Part shown: one piece after another, positions 27,416 to 36,141 of the stretch | Numbering within the stretch: position 1 is the first letter of the stretch | Layout: each line of letters opens with the position of its first letter | Origin: Thermanaeromonas toyohensis ToBE | Lineage (GTDB): Bacteria > Bacillota > DSM-521 > Neomoorellales > Neomoorellaceae | Reading direction: 5' to 3' | Length of the DNA: 64,000 nt | Assembly: GCF_900176005.1 (NCBI RefSeq) | Contig: NZ_LT838272.1 | Coordinates: 2,623,587-2,687,586, forward strand | Position numbers and translations under genes: made by a program | Notes under the pieces: generated by a model | The model's database searches: none | What the model was told of the DNA's origin: nothing | What the model saw: the letters and a program-made list of their open reading frames with translations, nothing else

Positions 27416-27907
27416 TTATCGCAAGTGTTCTAGAATCTGCAGTAGCCGGAAGGCGGGTTCATCTGTAATTTTAATATTTTCCCGGGCTACTTCCCGTAGA
27501 CGCCTTATACGCGCCGTATATTCCTTATTAATAATGAACTCCACAGGCAACCCTTGACGGGCGAAAGAAGAGGCTAATTGAGCGAAACTCCCAGCTAATC
27601 CCCGGGAAACCACCGGTGACCAGAGCATGAAAATACACTGCCGGTCAGGAAAGTTATGGTTTCCAAAACGGAAGGCCCGCCATATTTTATACTCTACGCG
27701 GGAGAGGGTGTCCTGGGTTCCGTTACCGTACACCAAGCCTCGCAAGTGGGTAGCCACTTCACAAAGGTATACCTTCTCTCCTTGGGGATCTAAAGCTATA
27801 ACATCTATTTCACCCTGTTCTTCTTCTAGGTGGCAGTTATATACCACTATCTTGCAGCCTTCTACATATTTAAAATAAGAGCCCACCAGGCTTTCCCCAA
27901 TATCCAA
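27416..27907 (-). CDS. hypothetical protein, restriction-endonuclease-like fold
   Basis: A 163-residue protein that I do not recognise as a named family. Residues 30-55 read EEEQGEIDVIALD, then VYLCEVATHLRG. This matches the core of PD-(D/E)xK proteins such as YraN/UPF0102, where GEID is followed by a strand and E-x-K. Here the usual Lys is replaced (EVAT), so nuclease activity is doubtful. The rest is mixed helix. It stands alone between glnA and the IclR gene. Confidence 0.55.
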   Translation of the reverse strand: MDIGESLVGSYFKYVEGCKIVVYNCHLEEEQGEIDVIALDPQGEKVYLCEVATHLRGLVYGNGTQDTLSRVEYKIWRAFRFGNHNFPDRQCIFMLWSPVVSRGLAGSFAQLASSFARQGLPVEFIINKEYTARIRRLREVARENIKITDEPAFRLLQILEHLR

Positions 27908-28020
27908 AGAAACACCCCCCGCCTAAACTACAGGGGCTCTTTTAAAGCCTACTCCGGCATAGGAAAGTGTACCCAGCCGGCAAATAATCCATACAACTAA
28001 GGATTGTAACTTGAATGTTG

Positions 28021-28818
28021 CTATGGGGAACAGGCTGGCTTAATAGCTTCCTCCCGGTAACCTAGGCCAGCTGATATATTTGCCGCTGTCTGGGTTACTA
28101 GGTCTATGGCCAGCTTAAGTCTTTCTCCCTCCAGCCTAGCTACAGGTCCAGATACGCTTATAGCAGCACAAACTTTACCTGTATAATCACGGATGGGAGC
28201 AGCCACACAACGCAAGCTATCCATGATTTCTTCATTATCTATGGCATATCCTTGAGCGCGTACTTTAGCCAGCTCAGCCTCCAGAGCCTGGGGATCAGTT
28301 ATAGTATTTTTAGTAAACCGCGGAAGTCCTTTAGTAGCGATAATCCGTTTTACTTCGCTAGATGGAAGGTGGGCCAGCAATACTTTGCCTACACCTGTAC
28401 AGTGGGCTGGTAGGCGCATCCCCACCTGGGATACTATACGTATAGACTGTTGGCTTTCCCTTTTATCGATATATAGTACCTCCCCTTTATCCAGTACCAC
28501 CAGGTGAACTGTTTCCCCTAAGTCGTCTACCAGTTTCTGAATATAGGGGGCCGCCACTACCCGCACATCCCAGCTATGGGCTACAATGTTCCCTATCTCA
28601 AATAGGCGTACCCCTAATTTATATTTGCCCGTAAAAGGGGATTGTTCTACATATCCAAAACTCTTTAAAGTAGCGAGCAACCCGTGGACAGTGCTTTTAG
28701 CTAACCCCAACTTTTCGGCTATCTCATGCAAAGCCAGTTCCCCCCGGGCTTCCGCTAGAATATCAATGATCTTTAAGGCCTTGGCCACTGATCTTATCTG
28801 TGAAGGAGTTTTCTCCAT
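28021..28818 (-). CDS. IclR family transcriptional regulator
   Basis: A 265-residue regulator. The N-terminal winged helix-turn-helix (SVAKALKIIDILAE, then LGLAKSTVHGLLATL) is followed by the IclR effector domain (LPAHCTGVGKVLLAHL, RGYAIDNEEIMDSLRCVAAPI, AISVSGP). The effector is usually a small organic or aromatic acid. The start at 28818 is fixed by GGGAGGG just ahead. The frame runs open to 28971 but would read through the promoter and an operator-like palindrome. The target gene is not obvious. Confidence 0.9.
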   Translation of the reverse strand: MEKTPSQIRSVAKALKIIDILAEARGELALHEIAEKLGLAKSTVHGLLATLKSFGYVEQSPFTGKYKLGVRLFEIGNIVAHSWDVRVVAAPYIQKLVDDLGETVHLVVLDKGEVLYIDKRESQQSIRIVSQVGMRLPAHCTGVGKVLLAHLPSSEVKRIIATKGLPRFTKNTITDPQALEAELAKVRAQGYAIDNEEIMDSLRCVAAPIRDYTGKVCAAISVSGPVARLEGERLKLAIDLVTQTAANISAGLGYREEAIKPACSP

Positions 28819-28857
28819 TTTGAGCCCTCCCCCATTTTCTTCTTTGTTGCCGTTATA

Positions 28858-28872
28858 GTTATACGTTATAAC
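28858..28872. promoter_or_regulatory. candidate IclR operator
   Basis: GTTATACGTTATAAC is an inverted repeat (GTTAT, 5 bases, ATAAC) 40 bp upstream of the IclR start. Related half-sites TATAG and CGTATAG lie on either side. It probably serves autoregulation. Confidence 0.5.
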
Positions 28873-28950
28873 CGTATAGTATTCGGGCATATAGATAATA
28901 AATTCGCCTCTTCCATTAAGTTTTCCTCTCTTCTCGTCTCTCCCTAAATA

Positions 28951-29190
28951 AAAAAGCCCTGTCTGGGCCAAAAATAACCTAAGTCAGGGCTTAAAGAGGG
29001 TTCTTTGCCATACCATTTTCCCCCTCTGGCCTTCCTGGGTATAGGCAATAGGCATGGCCCATACCCAGAGCAATACCGGCCACTACACGCCGTGGCATTT
29101 GGTAGTATTCTCTCGGGATGACTGTTTGGATAACGATAGAGCACGGGTTGTACTCTTAGCAAGTAATATGTGCTATCGTCTACTGTAACC
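28951..29190 (-). ncRNA. candidate structured RNA with intrinsic terminator
   Basis: On the minus strand the region between vapC and the IclR gene folds well. CTGGGTAT pairs with ATACCCAG (29035-29068), extended by TGGCC/GGCCA and TGCCA/TGGCA into a long rod. It is followed by a strong terminator with stem AAGCCCTG/CAGGGCTT (28954-28992) and TTTTTTA. Near the 5' end GATAG-CAC faces GTG-CTCTATC. The size of about 200 nt and the rod shape resemble 6S RNA, but I see no sequence signature that proves it. A leader element of the IclR gene is the alternative. Confidence 0.4.
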
Positions 29191-29653
29191 ATAAAATCCT
29201 AACTTCTTTGATGTCTTTTAATTCCGGATCACCAGTAAGAAGGGCGCTATTTGTTACTTGTGCTGTCGCCACGGCAAAAGCATCAGCATAAGCTAGCGGA
29301 TATTTTATTTTTAGCTTAGCTGCTCTAATCACCAGCTCTTCTGTAACGGGGATGATCTCTAAGGGGGACAGGTAAAGCCGGTTAACTACTTCCTGGGCCG
29401 CCTTTTCACCTTGTCTACGGCCCAAAATATAAAAAATCTCACCTAAATTAATCAGGTTTAGGTAAAGGCGTGGAGGTTCGGAAGTATCCCCTAATAAGAG
29501 TTGAATTTCTTTAAGTATCTCGCCTTCACCGTTGCACCAAGCAATGAGACTTTTAACTAACTTACCGGCTTTTTCCCCCTGTAACCAAGCAAGTATTGCC
29601 CACGAATCAAGGGTAACAGCGACAATTTGTGTGTTACCGTTTTCTTTGATCAT
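29180..29653 (-). CDS. vapC: VapC-type PIN-domain toxin
   Basis: A 157-residue PIN ribonuclease. The acidic residues of the active site are visible: Asp16 (TLDSWAILAWL), Glu72 (NLGEIFY), Asp124 (YADAFAVATA) and Asp142 (LTGDPEL). VapC proteins cut tRNA or rRNA when freed from their antitoxin. The gene overlaps the AbrB-type antitoxin gene by 20 bases, the usual toxin-antitoxin layout. A GTG a few codons in (before AVTLDSW) is an alternative start. Confidence 0.85.
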   Translation of the reverse strand: MIKENGNTQIVAVTLDSWAILAWLQGEKAGKLVKSLIAWCNGEGEILKEIQLLLGDTSEPPRLYLNLINLGEIFYILGRRQGEKAAQEVVNRLYLSPLEIIPVTEELVIRAAKLKIKYPLAYADAFAVATAQVTNSALLTGDPELKDIKEVRILWLQ

Positions 29654-29879
29654 ACCAGTTTAACTCCTTTTGATGTTCTCGCACTAAATCGCCCAGCAAA
29701 TCGACCCCTCTGTATTTACCGTATAGTTCGTCAGCTATGTTCTCTTTTACAGGTTTCAAAATTATCCTATCGCCTTCCAGCTCAACTATAAATTTAGTAC
29801 CGGACTTAAGTTTTAAGGTATCTCTAATCCATTTAGGTATCACTATTTGCCCTTTAGTTGACAGAAATGTAACTGCCAC
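29634..29879 (-). CDS. vapB: AbrB/MazE-like (VapB) antitoxin
   Basis: A protein of about 81 residues. The N-terminal SpoVT-AbrB swapped-hairpin domain reads TFLSTKGQIVIPKWIRDTLK, followed by GTKFIVELEGDRIILKP. The acidic, helical C-terminus should wrap the VapC toxin. A GTG at 29879, behind GAGGTGAT, gives the usual short N-terminus. The frame stays open to 29888. Its promoter contains an inverted repeat that it probably binds. Confidence 0.85.
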   Translation of the reverse strand: MAVTFLSTKGQIVIPKWIRDTLKLKSGTKFIVELEGDRIILKPVKENIADELYGKYRGVDLLGDLVREHQKELNWYDQRKR

Positions 29880-29901
29880 GGATATCACCTCTCAAGTGTG
29901 T

Positions 29902-29939
29902 TCTTACTACAGAGTAAGATACTATATCCTTTTTGTCAA
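29902..29939 (-). promoter_or_regulatory. vapBC promoter with overlapping operator
   Basis: TTGACA (29934-29939) and TACTCT (29911-29916) lie 17 bases apart. The inverted repeat TCTTACT-n4-AGTAAGA (29902-29919) covers the -10 box, as expected for autorepression by the antitoxin. Confidence 0.65.
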
Positions 29940-30004
29940 TAAAAAACTTTCTTTTAATCCCTATTTTTTCCTCTTTCAGTTCGCAAAGGCTTATCTCAGG
30001 AAGA

Positions 30005-30045
30005 AAAAAGGGAAAGAAGGAAACTATAGTCCCTTTCCCCTTTTT
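30005..30045. terminator. bidirectional A/T-flanked hairpin
   Basis: AAAAAGGGAAAG faces CTTTCCCCTTTTT across a 16-base loop. It can terminate on either strand and lies just past the end of the decayed peptidase gene. Confidence 0.7.
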
Positions 30046-30072
30046 ATTATCGCACTAAACCACTTTTAAACT

Positions 30073-31185
30073 TTACACTTTAATCAGTTCCCCAGGATAA
30101 GAAGTCAAAATCTCATTCCCCTCTTCACCGACATAAATTACATCCGTTATCCTGGGGCCACCGATGTCCCGGCGGTAGATGGTGGGTAGTAGCAAGTCCA
30201 CTACCATGCCTGCTTCAATAATCTCCGTCCGCCCCTTTCCTATGATAGGGTAGAACTCTGATTGTCTAAGCCCGACTCCATAACCCACTACATCGAGATA
30301 AATTCCTCATACCCTGGCTTTCTTATAACTTCCCTGGCAGCAGCATCTACCTCCCAAGATCTGGCTCCTGGCCTTAAAGAGGTTATAGCCTTCTCTTAAG
30401 CCTCCACTAAAACTCTATATACTTCTTCCTGGCCCGGAGAAATGTCCCCCACGGCTACAGTACATATCTTGGCACAGTAGCCCTCATAGGTGGCCCCAGG
30501 TGTATGACCACCACTTCCCCAGGCTGAACCTTCTTGTGGCTTGCGCAAGGGTAGGTGAGAAGGGTTCGCTCTCCAGAAACTATCTGGGGCCGGAAGGGAG
30601 AGCCTCCTGAGCCGGCCTTTAGCATGGCATACTCCGCTTCTGCTAGAATATCCAACTCTGTTACACCCGGCCTTACCGCCTTGATAGCTGCTTCCATGCC
30701 GCGGCAGGCGGCCTATGTCGCCCGCCGCATCATCTCTACCTCTTCCGGCTCTTTGATGGACCTTACACGGTAAAAGAGATCTGCAGCGCCTACGAAGTTC
30801 TCATCCGGGAAGGCCTGACGCAAGGCATCGTACACGGCGTAGGGTACAAAATACCTTTCAAAATCCTATACGCGTCGCCTTGAACCCATAAGCCTTGATC
30901 CTCTCCACAAGTTTACTACCAAGACTCTCCCGGGGGAAGAAATAGCCGTAAGTGGTTAGGCCCGACTCCTGCTCTACATACTCGGCGTCTAGCCAGAAGG
31001 TGACCACGCAGGGCTCTCCTTCACAGGGTATAAGAATAGCTAAACATTCTATTCTGAGTAAGACCGATGAAATAAATCAGGTCTTCGCAGTTGACCACCA
31101 TCAATAAGTCCAGGTCTGTGTTTGCTATGAGGGCTTGGATCTTTTAAAACCGCTGGGCAAAAAGCTGGGCCACTCCACCGCCCTC
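30073..31185 (-). pseudogene. decayed Xaa-Pro aminopeptidase-like (M24) gene
   Basis: Pieces of one M24 metallopeptidase are readable in different frames. They run from the N-terminal domain (near 31100-30900, around EQESGLTTYGYFFP) through SIKEPEEVEMMRRAT (interrupted by a stop near 30710) and VRPGVTELDILAEAEY to the C-terminal VGLRQSEFYPIIGKG and GMVVDLLLPTIY. Several stops and frame changes separate them. Metal-binding positions are damaged; for example, the usual Glu in the terminal segment is not in context. It is clearly non-functional. A small-peptide or creatinase-like role is all that can be said of the parent. Confidence 0.8.
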
Positions 31186-31774
31186 CTCAAGTTAGCGTTA
31201 ACATTTTAAAAACGTATGTGGTTAGTATCGTAGAATTGCTGATAGCCCCCTTCTCGCCATTTTAACTGTCTTCACCCGTTCTAAGTTCCTGGAGCCTCAA
31301 TAACTTTTTATGCAAGGCTGCCGTTCAGTAGTAATAGCTACCGGTAGGATTTGCTACGGTTAAATTCCTTATGGGTGTCTATCAAATATCCCCTATAACC
31401 AATGCGAAACCTGCATCGTGTTGGAGAGGAGGATTTTACTGCATCGATACCTAATGGAGTTTGGATATCTTAGCGTAATGGCTTTTCATAAGCGATATAC
31501 ACCCTTGGATTTAGCGTGCTGTCACAAACCAAAACTCTTTTTCCGCTTTTACATCACTCATTCGCTTCCTAGTTATTCGGGCCTTTGTTAGTTACTCATT
31601 GTGGCAGGAGGCTTCTTTTGTGCAGGACCTGTTTTAAGGTGTTACAAAAATGCTTACTATGCCAGAAAGGAGTTAGATCTCGTCAGCTTTCGAATGTTCG
31701 TGCAACAGCGTTAATTGTCGTGGGTCAGCAACTCCCTATTCGAGGCTGCTACCTTTACTTCGACTGGTCTTTTA
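31186..31774. other. gene-free stretch between the decayed peptidase and the MoaD-like gene
   Basis: About 590 bp with no convincing reading frame, tRNA or repeat. The short frames here have no ribosome sites or family resemblance. It is probably decayed coding DNA continuing from the peptidase pseudogene. Confidence 0.5.
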
Positions 31775-32005
31775 TTATCCCCCGCTCGCTGCTGGGATGA
31801 ATATGACTTCGTCTCCTTCTTCCAACTCATGTCCTTCCCCAACCACTTTCCCATTGACGGACACAAAGCAAACCTCTCCCGATAACCCCAAGCGTTCTCG
31901 TAAATCTTTAATTGTCTTTCTTTCTTCCAGTTCAATGTACTGAAACTTGCTAAGCGCTGGATAACGAAACGAAAGTATGCCGAGCAATTTTACTTTTACT
32001 TTCAT
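31775..32005 (-). CDS. MoaD/ThiS family sulfur-carrier protein
   Basis: A 76-residue ubiquitin-like protein ending in Gly-Gly (PAASGG). That tail is adenylated and thiocarboxylated in MoaD, which supplies sulfur for molybdopterin. It has the usual ELEEGDEVIFIP before the tail. It lies 3' of an aldehyde ferredoxin oxidoreductase gene, where MoaD-like genes are common, so a role in the tungstopterin cofactor is likely. ATG at 32005 is chosen; a TTG at 32023 behind a weak site is possible. Confidence 0.83.
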   Translation of the reverse strand: MKVKVKLLGILSFRYPALSKFQYIELEERKTIKDLRERLGLSGEVCFVSVNGKVVGEGHELEEGDEVIFIPAASGG

Positions 32006-32249
32006 TTGCCAGTACGCCCCCAAGAGCGATTTGGTGGAGCTTGTTAAGAACTAAAAACGATTAACGGATAATCTTACGTTTATGAATTCCTTCCTTACTA
32101 AGCCCTTCTTTACTTCTTTTTTATCCCGTCTCCCCTTTACTTCCCAAAACATCAAATAAGTTATGTTATATCTCGCCAATTGCACTTAGTGACAATTTGT
32201 TGTCTTTCTTCCCTAGAACAGTGTTAGGCCTTACACCACAAAATAACGT

Positions 32250-32290
32250 TCGAGTAGAGGAATGCCTCCTACGGGCATACCTCCACTCGA
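32250..32290 (-). terminator. imperfect hairpin after the aldehyde oxidoreductase gene
   Basis: TCGAGTGGAGGTATGCC faces GGCATTCCTCTACTCGA on the minus strand, 15 of 17 pairs. It is followed by only a weak T-run (ACGTTATTTTG). The rest of 32024-32471 shows no gene. Confidence 0.55.
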
Positions 32291-32471
32291 CCATCCTACA
32301 TTGCTATATCTTTAACTATATATTTACATATGTGTATCCTAAAGACTAACACCTTCTCACCTTTTTACACAAAAGAGCCACTATTTCCTTACTAGGAGAT
32401 TCGGGTACCAAACTGAGTAAGTTGCGTAGTTGCATCTATGAACTATATAATAATCACGCCGCGACACACAA

Positions 32472-34361
32472 CTACAACTTGATTGCGAATTCTAAGTCCA
32501 ACTCCCTTAACTTCTCAGGAGTAGGCAGTCCCGTACTCTTATCCCACCCCATAGCCTCATAATATCCGTCTAGCATAGCGTCCAAACCCACCACCTTCGC
32601 TCCCGCAGAAGGACCATCCGGAATAGCCTGTGAAAAGCGTTTCGGTAACCGATCGTCTTTCCGTGTGAACCCCTCGCGCGCGTTAAAACAGCGCTTTAGA
32701 TTCCACGACCGTTCTGCCGCTAGCATTAATTCTGCAGCCGTCACGTCCCATCCAGTAAGAGCACTAACAATTTCAGCATAAAGCTGTGGTGTAATACAAC
32801 TACCCTCGGTACCCCAAGAGTAGAAAATACATGCTCCCAAAATCTCACTAATTTCACCTTGTAACGTTATATAACGATAAACGACACCCTTCTGGAGCGA
32901 TTCGTCCTGTGGCGCAGCTGGCGGCCACGGCAGCCCAAATTCCTTCATACCACAATCCAGTTGACCAAAATCCCACGTACTGGCCCAGTTTGGATGCATA
33001 TGACAAGCTCCCCGCGGGGAAACAGCGTACTGGATTGCCAGCACCTTGGATTCAGAGCGAGGCTCATGGGCCGGAACTTCAAGGCCTTTAACATGGACAG
33101 CTATCTCTTCCGCCGCAGGACCGAGATGCTCAGCCATACGTTTTACGCCTTGGGCCAGAAAAGCACCAATTCCTTCCTTCTGGGCGATTCTTTCTACCAA
33201 TTTTACCATTACTTCACCATCGCCCCACCGCAAAACCATCCCTTCTGTCTCCTTATCAGTTAGCAGGCCCTTCTCATAGCATTCCATAGCAAAACCTATA
33301 CTCATACCAGTACTAATCGTATCTAATCCGTACACGTTACATAAATAATTGGCCTTAATTACAGCCTCCAAATCATCTACTCCACAAATAGCTCCAAGCA
33401 TGTCAACTGTTTCGTATTCTGGCCCCTCCATGGGGGGAGTAGCAAACTTTCCGCTGCTCACCGAAGTATAACGCCCACATGCGAAGGTACAGCTATAGCA
33501 AGCTCGCCGTTTAATTTGGTACTTCCGATTGAGATATTCCCCGGAAATTCGGTCAGCTCCTCCAAAATGAGCAGTTTGAAAGTTTTTCGTGGGAAGCATT
33601 CCTAAGCTATTAAGTAAAGATACCAACCCAATTGTACCTAAAGTGGGAATAGAGGCGAACGGATAGTTCCGCAACCACTGCTCCGCCTTTTCAATAGCGC
33701 TAGCAAACTCCTTCGGACGGGCTACTTTAATGCCACCCCGACCATTCACTACAACCGCCTTCAGATTTTTACTTCCAAATACGGCTCCAATACCTCCACG
33801 ACCGGCAGCACGTCCCCTGTCATTAATTAAAGCCGCATATAGAACGCCATTCTCCCCAGCCTGACCTATAGCAGCTACAGAGACTTCTGGGTCGTCAAGT
33901 TCACGGATCAAAGCATCTGTAGTTTCTTCAATGTTTAAACCCCAGAGGTGCTTAGCAGATTTAATTTCTACCTGGCCATTATGGATATAGATGTATACAG
34001 GCTCCGCTGCTTTACCTTCGATAACAACAAAATCAAACCCCGAATACTTAAGCTTAGGACCAAAAGATCCACCTGACCGCGCCTGATTCCACGTGCCGGT
34101 CAAAGGTGACTTATAACACACCTCGTAACTTCCACCGCTTGGGCAAAGGGTACCAGTTACAGGACCTGTTGCTAGTACCACTTTTGCTTCCGGAGCCAGG
34201 GGGTCAATACCACCGGGCATCTCTTGATAGAGTACCTTAGCTGCGTAGCCGACACAACCCATGTACTTGCGTAGCTCGTTTCTATCCAATTCCTCTACCT
34301 TAAATTCACCGTTTGTTAGGTTAACCCGCAAGAGCTTACCAGCAAATCCATACCACGTCAC
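32472..34361 (-). CDS. aor: aldehyde ferredoxin oxidoreductase (tungsten-type)
   Basis: A 629-residue AOR-family enzyme that oxidises aldehydes to acids, or reduces acids, with ferredoxin. Cluster ligands are Cys288, Cys291 and Cys295 (CYSCTFACG) and Cys341 (YLCNVYGLDTIS). The bis-tungstopterin motifs GPVTGTLCPSGG and GRGGIGAVFGSKNLKAVV are present. Its neighbours are a four-cluster ferredoxin 16 bp upstream, an iron alcohol dehydrogenase, and a MoaD-like protein downstream. Together these can link acid, aldehyde and alcohol in an acetogen. Confidence 0.94.
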   Translation of the reverse strand: MTWYGFAGKLLRVNLTNGEFKVEELDRNELRKYMGCVGYAAKVLYQEMPGGIDPLAPEAKVVLATGPVTGTLCPSGGSYEVCYKSPLTGTWNQARSGGSFGPKLKYSGFDFVVIEGKAAEPVYIYIHNGQVEIKSAKHLWGLNIEETTDALIRELDDPEVSVAAIGQAGENGVLYAALINDRGRAAGRGGIGAVFGSKNLKAVVVNGRGGIKVARPKEFASAIEKAEQWLRNYPFASIPTLGTIGLVSLLNSLGMLPTKNFQTAHFGGADRISGEYLNRKYQIKRRACYSCTFACGRYTSVSSGKFATPPMEGPEYETVDMLGAICGVDDLEAVIKANYLCNVYGLDTISTGMSIGFAMECYEKGLLTDKETEGMVLRWGDGEVMVKLVERIAQKEGIGAFLAQGVKRMAEHLGPAAEEIAVHVKGLEVPAHEPRSESKVLAIQYAVSPRGACHMHPNWASTWDFGQLDCGMKEFGLPWPPAAPQDESLQKGVVYRYITLQGEISEILGACIFYSWGTEGSCITPQLYAEIVSALTGWDVTAAELMLAAERSWNLKRCFNAREGFTRKDDRLPKRFSQAIPDGPSAGAKVVGLDAMLDGYYEAMGWDKSTGLPTPEKLRELDLEFAIKL

Positions 34362-34377
34362 AATTAGCCACCCCCGT

Positions 34378-34842
34378 TTAACCTCGAATTCTAACCGCGC
34401 AGGCCATGGCCCAAAGCTCTCGGCGCCTCGCCGCAGCTTTATTTATATCTTCGTATTTGATAGCGCCCTGAGGGCAATGGCTGGCACACGCAGGCGAACC
34501 GCCGCACAAGTCACACTTAGCCGCTACTCCCGTATCTTCGTCAAGTCTCAATACCCCATAAGGACAAATTTTTACACACGTACCGCAACCAGAGCAGACA
34601 TCTGCATCCACTACCACTGCATCAGTAGCTCCATCCCGCTTAAGAGCCCCAGTAGGACAGGCATTTATACATAAGCCACATTGTACACATATCACCGGTA
34701 CATCCACAGCCGGCTCTCGACGTAAGACATAGATATTGCTGCGAGAGGGATTAATTTCGCCATATTTGGTAAGTGAACACCACATCTCGCATCGATGGCA
34801 TCCTGTACATAAGCTTGGATCTACTGTTAAGACCTTTGACAT
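34378..34842 (-). CDS. polyferredoxin-type 4Fe-4S electron carrier (AOR partner)
   Basis: A 154-residue protein of the HycB/DMSO-reductase small-subunit type. Four cysteine groups are visible: CTGCHRCEMWC, CVQCGLCINACP, CSGCGTCVKICP and CDLCGGSPACASHCP, enough for four [4Fe-4S] clusters. No signal peptide is seen, so it is cytoplasmic. Translation starts behind GGGGGTGA. It probably passes electrons between AOR and ferredoxin or a bifurcating partner. Confidence 0.9.
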   Translation of the reverse strand: MSKVLTVDPSLCTGCHRCEMWCSLTKYGEINPSRSNIYVLRREPAVDVPVICVQCGLCINACPTGALKRDGATDAVVVDADVCSGCGTCVKICPYGVLRLDEDTGVAAKCDLCGGSPACASHCPQGAIKYEDINKAAARRRELWAMACAVRIRG

Positions 34843-34891
34843 AGGTCGTCACCCCCAGGAAACTGTCTATTGGTATCAGTAGATACAAGGG

Positions 34892-34923
34892 TAGCAGGGT
34901 AGAACATGTCTACCCTGCCCCTA
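34892..34923 (-). promoter_or_regulatory. hairpin between iron alcohol dehydrogenase and polyferredoxin genes
   Basis: GGCAGGGTAGA faces TCTACCCTGC on the minus strand, 16 bases after the dehydrogenase stop. No strong T-run follows. It may be a partial terminator or an mRNA-stabilising element inside the operon. Confidence 0.5.
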
Positions 34924-34938
34924 AAGGATCCGCCAGAT

Positions 34939-36141
34939 TTAATACAGTTTCTCTCCCAGACGCCCTTCGTAGCTTCTTGTAAGCAACTCTACAGCGGCCT
35001 CCCTTGTCATCTTCCGCTTGCACCATCCATAGAAAGCTGTAATCCACGGGCTCTCTACCATCATGTCAGCCAACTTAGGAATATCTTCTTTTTTGCCAAA
35101 CGGAGCCCAGGTAGTAGGAAGGCCTACATCTTCCAAAAGCTGTTTGACGGCGTATACAGCAGCTTGCGCAGCTTGACGGATGTTCATACCAGATATATTT
35201 TGACCCAGTGCTGCAGCAATGCGAGCTAGTTTTTCCATGCAATGCCCCATGTTATATTCCATTACGTAAGGCAATGCAACTGCACAGCCCACACCATGTG
35301 GTACGTGGTATACAGAGCCTAAAGTATGTGCCAAAGCATGCCCTTCCACAATGCCTGGATCATTAAAGGCCATACCGGCCATCATTGATGCATAGGCCAT
35401 CTTAACTCGCGCTTCTAGGTTATTTCCTTCATAAACTGCCACTGGGAGAGCCTCCCCTATAAATTCAACAGCCTTTAAAGCGAGTGCATCTGTAACAGGA
35501 TTTTCCTGCTTGGCCATCATGGTCTCAACAGCATGTGCTAGCGCATCAGCACCCGTGGACGCAGTGACCTTAGGTGGCATGCTTACAGTCAGAGTAGGAT
35601 CTACCAGGGCCAAATCAGGCAGGATGTAGGGCGTCGCGAAAAAGCCTTTTATGCCATCTTTAGCAAAGGTAACTACAGAATACATTGTACATTCAGTACC
35701 AGTTCCAGACGTGGTAGGGATGGCAACAATAGGCGCACCCTTTTGAGGGAAGGTGGTCTTGACCAGATAGTCTTCAGTCTTACCAGGCAACACTAGAAGT
35801 TGTGCAACCACCTTAGCAATATCGATAGCACTGCCACCGCCTAAACCAACTACAAACTTGCCACCTTCCTTGCGCGCAAATTCCACAGCTTGGTCACAGA
35901 CTACATTGTCCGGTTCAGGTTTCCCTTGGTCAAAAACTGCGGTGTCAAATCCTTCCTTTTTAAGGGCCTGCACTACCCGGTCGGCAATCCCGGCTTGAGC
36001 TACTCCGGGATCAGTTACGATAATAGCCTTCCCGGTGATACCCTTGTTTTTAATGTAACTGCCTAAATTATCTACGGCGTTGACACCAAATACTACCTGC
36101 TGAGGAGTATAATACTCAACGACTTTCAGCATTGGAAACAT
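34939..36141 (-). CDS. iron-containing alcohol dehydrogenase
   Basis: A 400-residue group III alcohol dehydrogenase. The NAD-binding GGGSAIDIAK is near residue 100, TTSGTGTE near 150, and the metal ligands are in the patterns TGADALAHAVE and EGHALAHTLGSVYHVPHG. Members reduce aldehydes or oxidise simple alcohols and lactaldehyde. Placement ahead of the AOR and ferredoxin genes suggests it works with AOR on the same aldehyde, as in alcohol formation or use by acetogens. A TATAAT box lies at 36180-36185. Confidence 0.92.
   Translation of the reverse strand: MFPMLKVVEYYTPQQVVFGVNAVDNLGSYIKNKGITGKAIIVTDPGVAQAGIADRVVQALKKEGFDTAVFDQGKPEPDNVVCDQAVEFARKEGGKFVVGLGGGSAIDIAKVVAQLLVLPGKTEDYLVKTTFPQKGAPIVAIPTTSGTGTECTMYSVVTFAKDGIKGFFATPYILPDLALVDPTLTVSMPPKVTASTGADALAHAVETMMAKQENPVTDALALKAVEFIGEALPVAVYEGNNLEARVKMAYASMMAGMAFNDPGIVEGHALAHTLGSVYHVPHGVGCAVALPYVMEYNMGHCMEKLARIAAALGQNISGMNIRQAAQAAVYAVKQLLEDVGLPTTWAPFGKKEDIPKLADMMVESPWITAFYGWCKRKMTREAAVELLTRSYEGRLGEKLY

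Noticed and set aside
28944-29192. An 82-codon open frame on the minus strand between vapC and the IclR gene.
   Set aside because: It runs through a long hairpin and an intrinsic terminator, overlaps the vapC end, and has no family resemblance. Structured RNA is a better reading.
30073-31185. In-frame stops in the M24 peptidase read as selenocysteine or programmed frameshifts.
   Set aside because: Several stops of different kinds and multiple frame changes occur with no redox motif or SECIS-like hairpin.
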